Position numbers and translations under genes: made by a program
Notes under the pieces: model-generated
Databases searched by the model: none
What the model saw: the letters and a program-made list of their open reading frames with translations, nothing else
What the model was told of the DNA's origin: nothing
In this document: in pieces, positions 1 through 7,621 of the stretch
Layout of the letters: every line of letters starts with the position of its first letter
How positions within the stretch are numbered: position 1 is the stretch's first letter
Source of the DNA: Streptomyces sp. AJS327
Lineage (GTDB): Bacteria > Actinomycetota > Actinomycetes > Streptomycetales > Streptomycetaceae
Direction of reading: 5' to 3'
Assembly (NCBI RefSeq): GCF_013450295.1
Contig: NZ_SKBR01000002.1
Span: forward strand, 1,326,501 to 1,390,500
DNA: 64,000 nt

Positions 1-495
1 GAAGTACGGCCGGAACACGCCCCGTGGCGCGGAGGGGTGGCGTGTGGCTAACACCGGGGCCGGGTGGGAACGGTGGAGGTTCTCGCCGGGGATCCGGATG
101 GGAAAGGGCTTTTCGTGAACCCGTCGCGGGGAACGGGCCGCGCCTCCCGCGCTGTCCTGGGTGTCGTGGGAAGGGTCGGGAAGGGGGCGGGCCGGACCCC
201 AAAACCCCTGGCGCACACTGCGGTTACCCTCGCGTCGTACCTGGTCAGGGTCGGTGCTTGAGAGGGGAAACCGTTGCCGCGAAGCCGGTTGGCCGGAGTG
301 CCGCCGTGGACGGGTGTGGGGTGAAGGCGGGTGACCGGCCGCCGCTTCACAAACTCCGGCCGTGTTCCCGTGCTGCCGTGGTGTGGTGTCGAACACCCAC
401 CATGGTGGACGGCCTATTTGTCGGCTGGAATTGACGTGCGAGCCATTGTTACCCGATGATGCTGGGCATACCAGGACGTCGTGTGGAGGGCAGTC
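1..495. other. No gene seen upstream of lsr2
   Basis: I see no convincing reading frame here. The open frames on both strands are Pro/Gly/Arg-rich, have no ribosome binding site and lack normal codon periodicity. The last 65 bases hold the probable lsr2 promoter. An end of a gene lying to the left may be missing from the window. Confidence 0.6.
431..460 (+). promoter_or_regulatory. Probable lsr2 promoter
   Basis: TTGACG at 431-436 resembles a housekeeping -35 box. GATGAT at 455-460 matches four of six -10 positions with an 18-base spacer. Transcription would start near 467, giving a leader of about 30 nt with GGAGGG just before the ATG at 496. This is motif reading only. Confidence 0.5.
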
Positions 496-840
496 ATGGC
501 GCAGAAAGTCGTCACCATTGTCACTGACGATCTCACGGGGGAGGAGAGCGAGGACGCCAAGACCGTCCCCTTCTCCGTGGACGGCATTGAGTACGAGATT
601 GACTTGTCGCCCGAGTCCAAGGACTCGCTTTTGGAGGCCCTGGGTCCATTCATTCAGGCGGGTCGGCGCGTCCGGAAGAGCCGTGGCGCGGTCGGGTCCC
701 CGAGGAAGTCCGCCGGACGTCCCCAAACCAACCCGGACACCGCCAAGATCCGGGAATGGGCCAAAGAACAGGGCTACGAGGTGAACGAGCGCGGCCGTAT
801 CCCGGCCGGTATTCAGGACGCCTACGCCAAGGCCCACTGA
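496..840 (+). CDS. lsr2: Lsr2-family nucleoid-associated protein
   Basis: This 114-residue protein matches the full length of actinobacterial Lsr2, the H-NS-like protein that bridges DNA and silences AT-rich and specialised-metabolism genes. The N-terminal half (about 1-60, with the acidic run DDLTGEESED) is the dimerisation region. The basic linker RRVRKSRGA follows, and the C-terminal domain contains the family's RGR minor-groove motif in NERGRIPAG. An in-frame GTG lies five codons upstream, but GGAGGG at 485-490 is correctly spaced only for the ATG at 496. Streptomyces carry two paralogues (Lsr2 and LsrL). No neighbouring gene here shows which one this is. Confidence 0.93.
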   Translation: MAQKVVTIVTDDLTGEESEDAKTVPFSVDGIEYEIDLSPESKDSLLEALGPFIQAGRRVRKSRGAVGSPRKSAGRPQTNPDTAKIREWAKEQGYEVNERGRIPAGIQDAYAKAH

Positions 841-2278
841 TGTCCGTCGCCCGCCGGGCCACCCGCGCGCGGCTCCGTACATTCGGGTAAGTGGGTCGCG
901 GGACGGTCGCAGCCCCGGGCGGTGGGACGGTGTCCCGCACCTCCGTCCCATGCGCCGATACCCAAGGTGGAGCGCGCGCACGCATGACGATCCGCACGGG
1001 ATCGGACCGGGCCCCGGAGAGTGAGCCCGTTCGACGGGGTTTTCCGGTGCTCTGAGGTCCGTCGTTCGCCGGGCCGCCCGGGACAATTCCGGGCGGTAAT
1101 GGCGTCATTCCCGGAAGAGCCCCGTCCCTCGGGGCGTCCCGGTCCCCGGGCCACGCGAGCTGTCGGCCGGTGGGCCACCGTGTTCGCGCGTGGTCTCGGC
1201 CTCGCCGCGCGCCCCGGTGAGGACCTGCCAACCACCGCCGCGAGCACGGGTGTTCGCGGCGGTACCGGTGGTCGGTCCGCCACCGAGCACGGTCGAACTC
1301 CCGCCCTGACGGGCGGTCTCCGAGTTCCTGATCTCCCGTCTCCTGCTCCCGTCACCCGGCCAAGTCGCCCCCGGCGGCGGTCGGATGAGCCCCTGGGGCG
1401 AGCCGGACGTAACGGCGGGAACCGGCCGGTCACCTCTTCCGGGGGCCGTCCACCCGCCCCCGTGTCCGTCGAACTCCCCTCCATGGCACGGAAGTTCACG
1501 CTGACGTGGGCGCCCCGGACGGGGCGGTGCCCGCGGCTCGGCGCGCCCCCGTCCCGGGGTGGCGGCACCCGGTCCGAGTCCGGCTCCGGGGACGGCGTTC
1601 TCGGGTGCCCGGTGCGCCCGGACGCCCGGTGAGAACCGGCTCCCGCGCGGATTCCACGGGATGAGATCCGGGGTACGTCCGCTGGCGCGGGCGCCGTCCG
1701 CGTCGTCATCCCGCCATCCCCGCTCTCTCACGCCGTTCCGGCGTCCTGGTGTGCGGCGCCGTGCCCGGGGCGGGAGGGGGTGCCGGGGCGGGTGGGGAAG
1801 CGGTTGTCGCTTCCGTGGCGAGCGGAACCCCCGGTGAAAACCGACCGGTTGCCCCGCTCTTCGGGACGGCCGGGTCATCCCGCTCCCGGCGGGCCACCCG
1901 CCTCGCCTCGGTCCGTCCCGCCCGCCGGGGTGCCCCGAGCGGGCCGGAGGCGCCCCGGGGTGGGGGAAGGAGGCCGTGAACGACGGACACCGGAGCCGAG
2001 CCGGAACGGCGGACCCCGGTGTGCCGTCCGATCCGGACGGCGCGCATGCCAACTCGCCCCGGACGAGGGGGATATGGCGGGGACGGCTGCCGGTGCGGGG
2101 AGCGTGCCGGGAGGGATACCCGGAGGGGCTGGACCCCCGCGACCGGGTGAACGGCCCGGGGGTGTGGCCTCGCGCACGGCGCTCGGCACGGGGCACCGTA
2201 CCGCTCGGCGGGCGTTCCGTCAGCGTCCCGCGCGTCAGCGGGGCGAGCTGGCGGCGGTGGGGCCGTGCCGCGCGGCGG
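841..2278. other. 1.4-kb stretch without a recognisable gene
   Basis: Open frames exist on both strands, but all encode Pro/Arg/Gly-rich low-complexity strings with no domain, no ribosome binding site and no consistent codon bias. They look like chance openings in very GC-rich DNA. A near-identical 15-mer, CCGGTGARAACCGRC, occurs at about 1626-1640 and 1831-1845. It could be decayed coding sequence, a long regulatory region or a home for non-coding RNA; sequence alone does not decide. Confidence 0.55.
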
Positions 2279-2920
2279 TCAGGCGGGGAGCCGACGGACC
2301 ATCAGCAGGTTGTCGGTCCGGGGGGTGGGCCGGCCCTCGGGGTCGTCCTGTGTGCGCTCGAACTCCTCCGAGCGCAGCACCTCCCACTCGCCGGGGGGCA
2401 GTTCGAGGGCGCCGAGCACCTCGTTCGGGGTGGGGAAGTGCGCGTCCGCGTGGTGGTGCTGGTGGTCCGCCCAGGCGGGGCCGCCGGTGTGCCCGACGAC
2501 CAGCAGGACGCCGCCCGGGGCGGTCGCCGCGGCGGCCCCGCGCAGGATCCGCTCCCGTGGCATATCGCCGTGGTCGTGCAGATAGTGCGCGCTGACCAGG
2601 TCGAAGGTGCCCTCGGGGAAGGTGCTGCCCAGGTCGTGCCGCTGCCAGTCGACCCGCTCGGCCACACCCGCGTCGCTCGCGTGCGCGGCGGCGCGCCGCA
2701 GGGCCACGCCGGAGACGTCGGCGCCGGTGACCCGCCAGCCGCGCTCGGCCAGCCAGATGGCGTCGGCGCCCTCCCCGCAGCCGAGGTCGAGGGCGGTACC
2801 CGGGGTGTACCCCTCCACCGCGCGGACCAAGGCCACGTTGGGGCGGCCGCTCCACATGCGCTCGCTCTCCGCGTAGCGGCTGTCCCAGTGGTCCTCGTGG
2901 CTGACCGCGTCGTCGCTCAT
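2279..2920 (-). CDS. Class I SAM-dependent methyltransferase
   Basis: This is a 213-residue protein with the Rossmann methyltransferase fold. Motif I is LDLGCGEGADA near residue 45, which binds S-adenosylmethionine. A DVSG acidic loop follows, and FDLVSAHYL is the motif IV region. The short N-terminus (HEDHWDSRYAESERMWSG) is typical of the thiopurine/TehB-like subgroup. The start ATG at 2920 follows a good GAGGAGAGG site. The gene is divergent from the XRE-cupin gene at 3129, a pairing suggesting that the regulator controls it. The substrate is unknown. Confidence 0.85.
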   Translation of the reverse strand: MSDDAVSHEDHWDSRYAESERMWSGRPNVALVRAVEGYTPGTALDLGCGEGADAIWLAERGWRVTGADVSGVALRRAAAHASDAGVAERVDWQRHDLGSTFPEGTFDLVSAHYLHDHGDMPRERILRGAAAATAPGGVLLVVGHTGGPAWADHQHHHADAHFPTPNEVLGALELPPGEWEVLRSEEFERTQDDPEGRPTPRTDNLLMVRRLPA

Positions 2921-3128
2921 CGGTGGTTTCCTCTCCTCGTCGGCCGGGACCTCCCGGCGCCGGTGGCCGGACCCGCCGTTCGGTGCGGCGGTGGCTCGGT
3001 GGCCAGCCCGTCCCATCCTGCTCGGGGCCCCCGCTGACCAGTGGGGAGACGCGCGGGGTGGCCGGCCGGCACGGCGGTCCGGGTCGGTCGTCGCTCCGGC
3101 CGTCCGCCGGGGCGTGGGTACGCTGACG

Positions 3129-3776
3129 ATGGTGCGTCCGGGCCCGGACGCCGGCCAAGATCTGTTGCCGGAGTGGCAAACGATGGACGGGGACGAACTC
3201 GCGCGGGCGCTGGCCGTGGTCGGCCCGCGCCTGCGGGCGCTACGGCGCGAGCGGGGCTCCACCCTCGCGCGGCTCGCCGAGCGCACCGGGATCTCGGTCA
3301 GCACCCTCTCCCGGCTGGAGTCCGGACGGCGCAGGCCCACCCTGGAGCTGCTGCTCCCGCTGGCGCGGGCGTACGGCGTGCGGCTGGACGAGCTGGTCGG
3401 CGCACCGGAGACCGGGGACCCGCGCGTCCACCAGCGGCCGGTCACCCGGAACGGCGCGACGCTCGTGCCGCTCACCCGGTACGTCGGCGGGCCGCACGCC
3501 TGCAAGCAGATCCTGCCGCCGGGGTACGGCGGCCCCGGGCACCCGGAACAGCGCGTGCACGAGGGGTACGAGTGGCTGTACGTGCTGTCCGGGCGGCTGC
3601 GGCTGACCCTGGGCGCGCACGATCTGGTGCTGACGGCGGGGGAGGTGGCGGAGTTCGACACCCGCACCCCGCACGGCTTCGCCACCGTGGGGGAGCAACC
3701 GGTGGAGTTCCTCACCCTGTTCGGCCCGCAGGGCGAACGCCCGCAGCTGCGCGCCCGCCCCGCCCGCGAGAGCTGA
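3129..3776 (+). CDS. XRE-family regulator with C-terminal cupin
   Basis: This 215-residue protein has an N-terminal Cro/C1 helix-turn-helix (about residues 30-88, with SVSTLSRLESGRRRPTLELL as recognition region). A small cupin barrel follows (about 115-205), with the family feature HEGYEWLYVLSGRLRLTLG. Such proteins sense a small ligand through the cupin and act on neighbouring genes. I chose ATG 3129 because TACGCT at 3119-3124 lies four bases upstream, as expected for a leaderless transcript. An alternative is the ATG at 3183. It is divergent from the methyltransferase gene, about 208 bases away. Confidence 0.85.
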   Translation: MVRPGPDAGQDLLPEWQTMDGDELARALAVVGPRLRALRRERGSTLARLAERTGISVSTLSRLESGRRRPTLELLLPLARAYGVRLDELVGAPETGDPRVHQRPVTRNGATLVPLTRYVGGPHACKQILPPGYGGPGHPEQRVHEGYEWLYVLSGRLRLTLGAHDLVLTAGEVAEFDTRTPHGFATVGEQPVEFLTLFGPQGERPQLRARPARES

Positions 3777-4225
3777 ACCGGCGCCTTCCGGGGCCGCCGG
3801 GTCCGGACCGCCGCCCGGATCGCCTCGCGTGTGTCAACGCCGTTCGCCGCGAACCGGCCGTGGCCGGGGTGGAGTTCGGTGCCCCGAGCGGATACCCGGG
3901 GTGGGTTCCCGTGCGTGGCCGGGGAGGAGCGGGCCCGGGTCGTGACGTGCTGTCCCTCTCCAGCACGGTGGCCGGGCAGGTCCGTCAGCATCCGTGCCAG
4001 GACGGTGGGTTGGGCAGCGTTCTGGCAGGGATGCCGCCGCGCACGGCGCCGTTCACCAGGGGCGGAGCCGCCGTGGGACGCTTCCGGCGCCGGAGCCGGG
4101 ACGCGCGGGACGGCCGGAAGCGGGCCCGGGACGCCCGGACCGGCCCAGGCGGTATAGCCACCGCCGGGTCCGGGTAACCACCCCACGCCCGGAGATACCG
4201 TACGAGGACAGCACCACCCTGACTC
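3777..4225. other. Intergenic, no gene seen
   Basis: No reading frame here has a ribosome binding site or a recognisable product. The stretch separates the XRE-cupin gene from the thioesterase leader. I could not pick out a convincing promoter for the thioesterase. Confidence 0.5.
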
Positions 4226-4254
4226 AGCCGCCGGTCCGCCACGGACCGGCGGCT
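4226..4254 (+). promoter_or_regulatory. Perfect 13-bp hairpin in thioesterase leader
   Basis: AGCCGCCGGTCCG (4226-4238) and its exact complement CGGACCGGCGGCT (4242-4254) flank a 3-base loop. The stem ends nine bases before the ribosome binding site (AAAGGA, 4263-4268) of the gene at 4278. No T-run follows, so it is not a classical terminator. It could be an attenuator, an mRNA-stabilising stem or an operator. Confidence 0.6.
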
Positions 4255-4277
4255 GGCGCGCGAAAGGAACGAACACC

Positions 4278-5078
4278 GTGAACCCACTCACCGGCCCCGC
4301 GAAGGACTGGTTGCGTCGGCTGAACGCCGGGCGGACCGTCCGGGAACCCGCCGCGCGGTTACTGTGCTTCCCGCACGGCGGCGGATCGGCCAACTACTTC
4401 GCCCCGCTGGCCCGGGAGTTGCCCGCCTCGCTGGACGTCCTGGGCGTGCAGTACCCCGGCCGTCAGGACCGGCGTACGGAGCCCGTGCTGGACGACGTCC
4501 GGGAACTGGCGCGCCGGGTCACGGACGTCCTGGCCGAACAGCCGCCCCAGCCCACGGTGTTCCTCGGGCACAGCCTGGGCGCCTACGTCGCCTTCGAGGT
4601 CATGCACGACCTCCAGCGGCGCTCACTGCCGCTCCCGGCCTGCCTGCTGGTGTCCAGCCAGGGGGCGCCCCGGGCCTGGCGGTGGCGGGAGAGGGCGTAC
4701 GAGCTGAGCGACGAGGTCATCGTCGGCCACGTCCGGCGGATGACGCGGGCCGAGCTGCCGGAGCTGGACGACCCGGAGGTGCTGAGCGTGCTGCTGCCCG
4801 TGCTGCGGGGGGACTTCAAGGCGGCCGACACCTACCAGGCCACCGTGGAACAGCGCCTCTCCTGCCCGATCAGCTGCTACCTCGGCGAGGAGGACGACTA
4901 CGTGCGGCGGCAGGACACGGAGCTGTGGCGCGAGGAGACCACCGGCGAGACCCGGCTGAAGCTCTTCCCCGGCGGTCACTTCTACCTCGACGCGCGCATA
5001 CCCGAGGTGGCGGCGGCGATGACCGCGGACATCGACGAGTTCCTGGAGGCGGCCACCCCCACCGGACACGGTGCCTGA
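4278..5078 (+). CDS. Type II thioesterase (orphan)
   Basis: This is a 266-residue alpha/beta hydrolase of the GrsT/TEII family, which removes wrongly loaded acyl groups from PKS or NRPS carrier proteins. LLCFPHGGGSANYF starts the fold. The nucleophile is Ser99 in GHSLGAYV, the acid is Asp206 or Asp207 in GEEDDY, and the base is His234 in PGGHFYLD. Length is normal for the family. The start is GTG with AAAGGA nine bases upstream. Leu28 is encoded by TTA, so translation should need the bldA tRNA. No PKS or NRPS gene is present in the window, so its partner lies elsewhere or is lost. Confidence 0.88.
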   Translation: MNPLTGPAKDWLRRLNAGRTVREPAARLLCFPHGGGSANYFAPLARELPASLDVLGVQYPGRQDRRTEPVLDDVRELARRVTDVLAEQPPQPTVFLGHSLGAYVAFEVMHDLQRRSLPLPACLLVSSQGAPRAWRWRERAYELSDEVIVGHVRRMTRAELPELDDPEVLSVLLPVLRGDFKAADTYQATVEQRLSCPISCYLGEEDDYVRRQDTELWREETTGETRLKLFPGGHFYLDARIPEVAAAMTADIDEFLEAATPTGHGA

Positions 5079-5081
5079 CCG

Positions 5082-5112
5082 CGCCGGTGGACCCGGAGGG
5101 GGACCACCGGCG
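5082..5112 (+). terminator. Hairpin terminator after thioesterase
   Basis: The perfect inverted repeat CGCCGGTGG (5082-5090) / CCACCGGCG (5104-5112) starts three bases after the stop codon. There is no U-tract, which is usual for Streptomyces terminators. Confidence 0.6.
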
Positions 5113-5381
5113 TCCGGGCGTGGGCCCGCGCCCCAACGGGCGGCGGACCGGCGGGTGTTCGCGGCCGTGGGCCGGGCCCGGACAGTCGGGCGCGGAGGCT
5201 GGGGTGAGGACCGGGGAGCGGCCCCGAACCGGCCCTCCGGCCGGGAGCGCACCATTGATCCCAGCGCACCGCGGTACACGCCGTGGTGGCCGGTGCCCGA
5301 CGGTGGAAGCACCGGTGCCCCGCCCGGGCCATCCGCGCGAGCGGTCCCCGTTCGCCCCTGACCCAACGGGAGTCTGACACT
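5113..5381. other. Intergenic, no gene seen
   Basis: No supported reading frame is present. It should hold the promoter of the small gene at 5382, but I see no clear -35/-10 pair. Confidence 0.5.
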
Positions 5382-5636
5382 GTGTCACCACTGTCCTCAG
5401 CGCCCCCTGCCTCCTCGTCGGCGCCGTCGGCCCCGCCCAACGTCCTGCTGCGCGGCGGGCCGGACCACGTGACCTCCACGAAGCGGGTGCGGTACGTCCC
5501 CGACCCGGAGGCCACCCTCAAGCTGGAGGTCGGCAACACCTACGAGCACTTCGAACCGACGGCGGAGACCGCCGAGCACGAGGGCCGCCCGCTCCGTGTC
5601 CTGCGCTGGACGCGGCGGACCTACGTGGCCGAGTAG
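5382..5636 (+). CDS. DUF5988-like small protein
   Basis: This is an 84-residue protein. After a Ser/Pro/Ala-rich N-terminal tail comes a compact conserved part: NVLLRGGPDHV, KLEVGNTYEHFEPT and RPLRVLRWTRRTYVAE. The pattern with YEHF and a C-terminal arm ending VAE matches what I remember of the Streptomyces family DUF5988, whose function is unknown. GTG 5382 is preferred because GGGAG lies nine bases upstream and the conserved part starts soon after. It follows the thioesterase on the same strand and converges with the membrane protein gene, 22 bases away. Confidence 0.6.
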   Translation: MSPLSSAPPASSSAPSAPPNVLLRGGPDHVTSTKRVRYVPDPEATLKLEVGNTYEHFEPTAETAEHEGRPLRVLRWTRRTYVAE

Positions 5637-5658
5637 CCCCGGCGGACCGGTGCCCGGG

Positions 5659-6528
5659 TCAGGTGGTCCGCTCCGGTGCGCCGTCCCACGGGCCGGTGGG
5701 CCGCGCCGCCCCGCGCAGCGCGGCCACCACCGGCTCGGGGTCGTCGACCCAGAACCGCAGGGTGCCGGCTCGCTCCACGGCGCCCAACGGACGGCGGAAC
5801 TCCACCGGTTCGGCGAGTTCGACGGTGACGTTGGTCTGCCCGGCGACCGCCAGCTCCGCGGTGCCGTCCGCGTCCACCCGCACCAGCCCGCCGCCGCGCG
5901 GGAACCGGCGGTCCAGCCGGACGGCGGTGACGCCCCCCGCCGGCGTCCGGATGTCGACCAGCGCCCCGTACCGCACCCGCAGGGAGCCGTCCGCGCCGAC
6001 CAGGTGCGGCCTGGTCACGCAGGAGGCGTGCAGCCCGAGCGCGAAGAGGACGCCCCAGACGTCCAGCACCAGCACGACTAGGTGCACCGCGGGCCACGGG
6101 ATGAGGTAGGCCAGGGCCACCGTCTCCACCACGGAGACGAGGATCAGCGCGTACATCAGCGCGGACTGCGCCGCGGCGTAGCCGCCGACGGTGTCCCCCG
6201 GACCCGCGCCGTGCGGGGGACGGCGGGTCAGCCACCTCAACTGCGCGCCCAGCAGCGCGAACTCGTGCCGGGCGAGCCGCCGGACGACCGCCGGTACCGC
6301 CGCGTCCAGCGCCCGCGCGGCGGCGGCGCGCGGGACGGTGCCCGACCGCCGCGCGGCGCGGTAGGCCCGCACCACGTCCCACAGGTGCGCCGTGAGCCCG
6401 GCCAGTACCGCGAGCCCGCCCGCGGCCAGCAGGGGCGGGGCCACCGCCACTCCGTTCGCCACGCACAGTAGCAACGTCCACTCGACGAGCAGCAGGGCGC
6501 CGAGCAGCCACACCTTCCACCGGCTCAT
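5659..6528 (-). CDS. Integral membrane protein of unknown function
   Basis: This is a 289-residue protein. Hydrophobic segments near residues 7-24, 29-47, about 122-142 and 146-165 suggest four membrane helices. A basic cytoplasmic loop (VVRAYRAARRSG) lies between the pairs. The C-terminal 120 residues are soluble and beta-rich (SLRVRYGALVDIRTPAGGV...). Its ATG overlaps the stop codon of the MerR gene (ATGA at 6525-6528), so the two are translationally coupled. It is probably the MerR regulator's target. I do not recognise the family. Confidence 0.75.
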   Translation of the reverse strand: MSRWKVWLLGALLLVEWTLLLCVANGVAVAPPLLAAGGLAVLAGLTAHLWDVVRAYRAARRSGTVPRAAAARALDAAVPAVVRRLARHEFALLGAQLRWLTRRPPHGAGPGDTVGGYAAAQSALMYALILVSVVETVALAYLIPWPAVHLVVLVLDVWGVLFALGLHASCVTRPHLVGADGSLRVRYGALVDIRTPAGGVTAVRLDRRFPRGGGLVRVDADGTAELAVAGQTNVTVELAEPVEFRRPLGAVERAGTLRFWVDDPEPVVAALRGAARPTGPWDGAPERTT

Positions 6529-7328
6529 CGCGCGCGCTCCCAGAGCAGTCGCATGGTCCGCCGCAGCACCTCGGCCTGCGCCGGGGTGTGGTGGGCCAGC
6601 AGGGCCTCGGCGAAGGCGCCGCCCGGCACCCCCTCGTCCATCTCCACCGCCGACCGGGCCAGTTCGGGCGCCAGCTCGTCCGGCATCAGCGCGGCGATCG
6701 CGGCGGCGACCTCGGGGATCCGGGGGTCGTCGACCGGGGCCCCGGCCAGTTCGTCGAGGCGCGCGTAGATGTCGTAGGCGGCCCGCATCGCCTCGCTGTC
6801 GGCCCGCAGCGAGGCGAGTAGTTCGGTGAGCCAGGCGTACGACGCCGACTCGGGAGCCGCGTCCAGCAGGGCCAGCACCTCCCGGTCGCGCGCGGCCATG
6901 TGCGGTTCCGCTCCCGGGAGTCGCGCGGAGTACTCGGACATCTCCGTGAAGAGCGCGGTCAGTTCGGGCGAGACGGGGCCCTCGGGTGGCAGGCCACCGG
7001 AGGCGTCGGCGTTCCGCAGCAGTTCCGCGAGCCGCTCCCGGCGCTCGCGGACGCTCCGCTCCTGCCGGGCCAGGTCCTCGTCCAGCTCGGCCAGCACCTC
7101 GTGGGTGTCGCGCCCCTGGTCGTCGGCGAGCACGTCGCGGATCTCGTCCAGGCCCAGGCCGAGTTCGGTCAGCCGTCGGATCCGGACGAGTTCGATGGCG
7201 CCGCGCAGCCCGTACACGCGGTAGCCGTTGGACCGGCGTTCGGGTTCGGGCAGCAGCCCGATCCGGTGGTAGTGGCGCACGGTGCGGGTGGTGACCCCGG
7301 CGAGCGCGGCGAGTTCTCCGATACGCAT
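6525..7328 (-). CDS. MerR-family transcriptional regulator
   Basis: This is a 267-residue protein. The N-terminal winged-helix motif is MRIGELAALAGVTTRTVRHYHRIGLLPEPER, followed by a coiled coil at about 80-110 (dimer helix). The C-terminal helical region of about 150 residues resembles TipAS-like effector domains, but I cannot name a ligand. It has no metal-binding Cys signature. The gene sits 5' in a two-gene operon with the membrane protein. Its own promoter at 7335-7365 has the MerR-type long spacer, so autoregulation by DNA twisting is likely. Confidence 0.88.
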   Translation of the reverse strand: MRIGELAALAGVTTRTVRHYHRIGLLPEPERRSNGYRVYGLRGAIELVRIRRLTELGLGLDEIRDVLADDQGRDTHEVLAELDEDLARQERSVRERRERLAELLRNADASGGLPPEGPVSPELTALFTEMSEYSARLPGAEPHMAARDREVLALLDAAPESASYAWLTELLASLRADSEAMRAAYDIYARLDELAGAPVDDPRIPEVAAAIAALMPDELAPELARSAVEMDEGVPGGAFAEALLAHHTPAQAEVLRRTMRLLWERAR

Positions 7329-7334
7329 GTGATC

Positions 7335-7365
7335 AGTAGAAACGTTGACGTCGCGACAGGGTCAA
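7335..7365 (-). promoter_or_regulatory. MerR-type promoter with embedded operator
   Basis: On the minus strand TTGACC (7360-7365) is the -35 box and TCTACT (7335-7340) the -10 box. They are 19 bases apart, the long spacing typical of MerR-controlled promoters. The inverted repeat TTGAC-N11-GTCAA (7345-7365) overlaps the -35 box and spacer. It begins 17 bases upstream of the merR start. Confidence 0.75.
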
Positions 7366-7621
7366 GGGAGCCCGGAGCGCCGCCGTCCGTCCGCGCCGGG
7401 GCGGGGGGCCCGGCGGGGACGCCGTGGCGGGTTCGCCGGGTGGGCGGGACGGAGGGGCTGGTGGGGGAGGCGGATACCCTGCACCACGAACCGGGGGAGT
7501 CCGGGGCGGCTTCGGCCGGTGCCGGGTGGGGCGGACCCTCCGGCGCGCGGTCCGCCGTCCCGGGCCGTGGCGGGAACCCGCCGCGGGGAGAGGGGGATGA
7601 CCAGCGAGGAGGCGGTGGGCC

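Noticed and set aside
1105-2196. A 363-codon minus-strand open frame in the empty region
   Set aside because: Pro/Arg/Gly low complexity, no start signal, and competing open frames on the other strand of equal quality.
2279-4393. A methyltransferase extended to 704 codons
   Set aside because: The extension runs antisense through the XRE-cupin gene. The ATG at 2920 has a strong ribosome site and the domain starts there.
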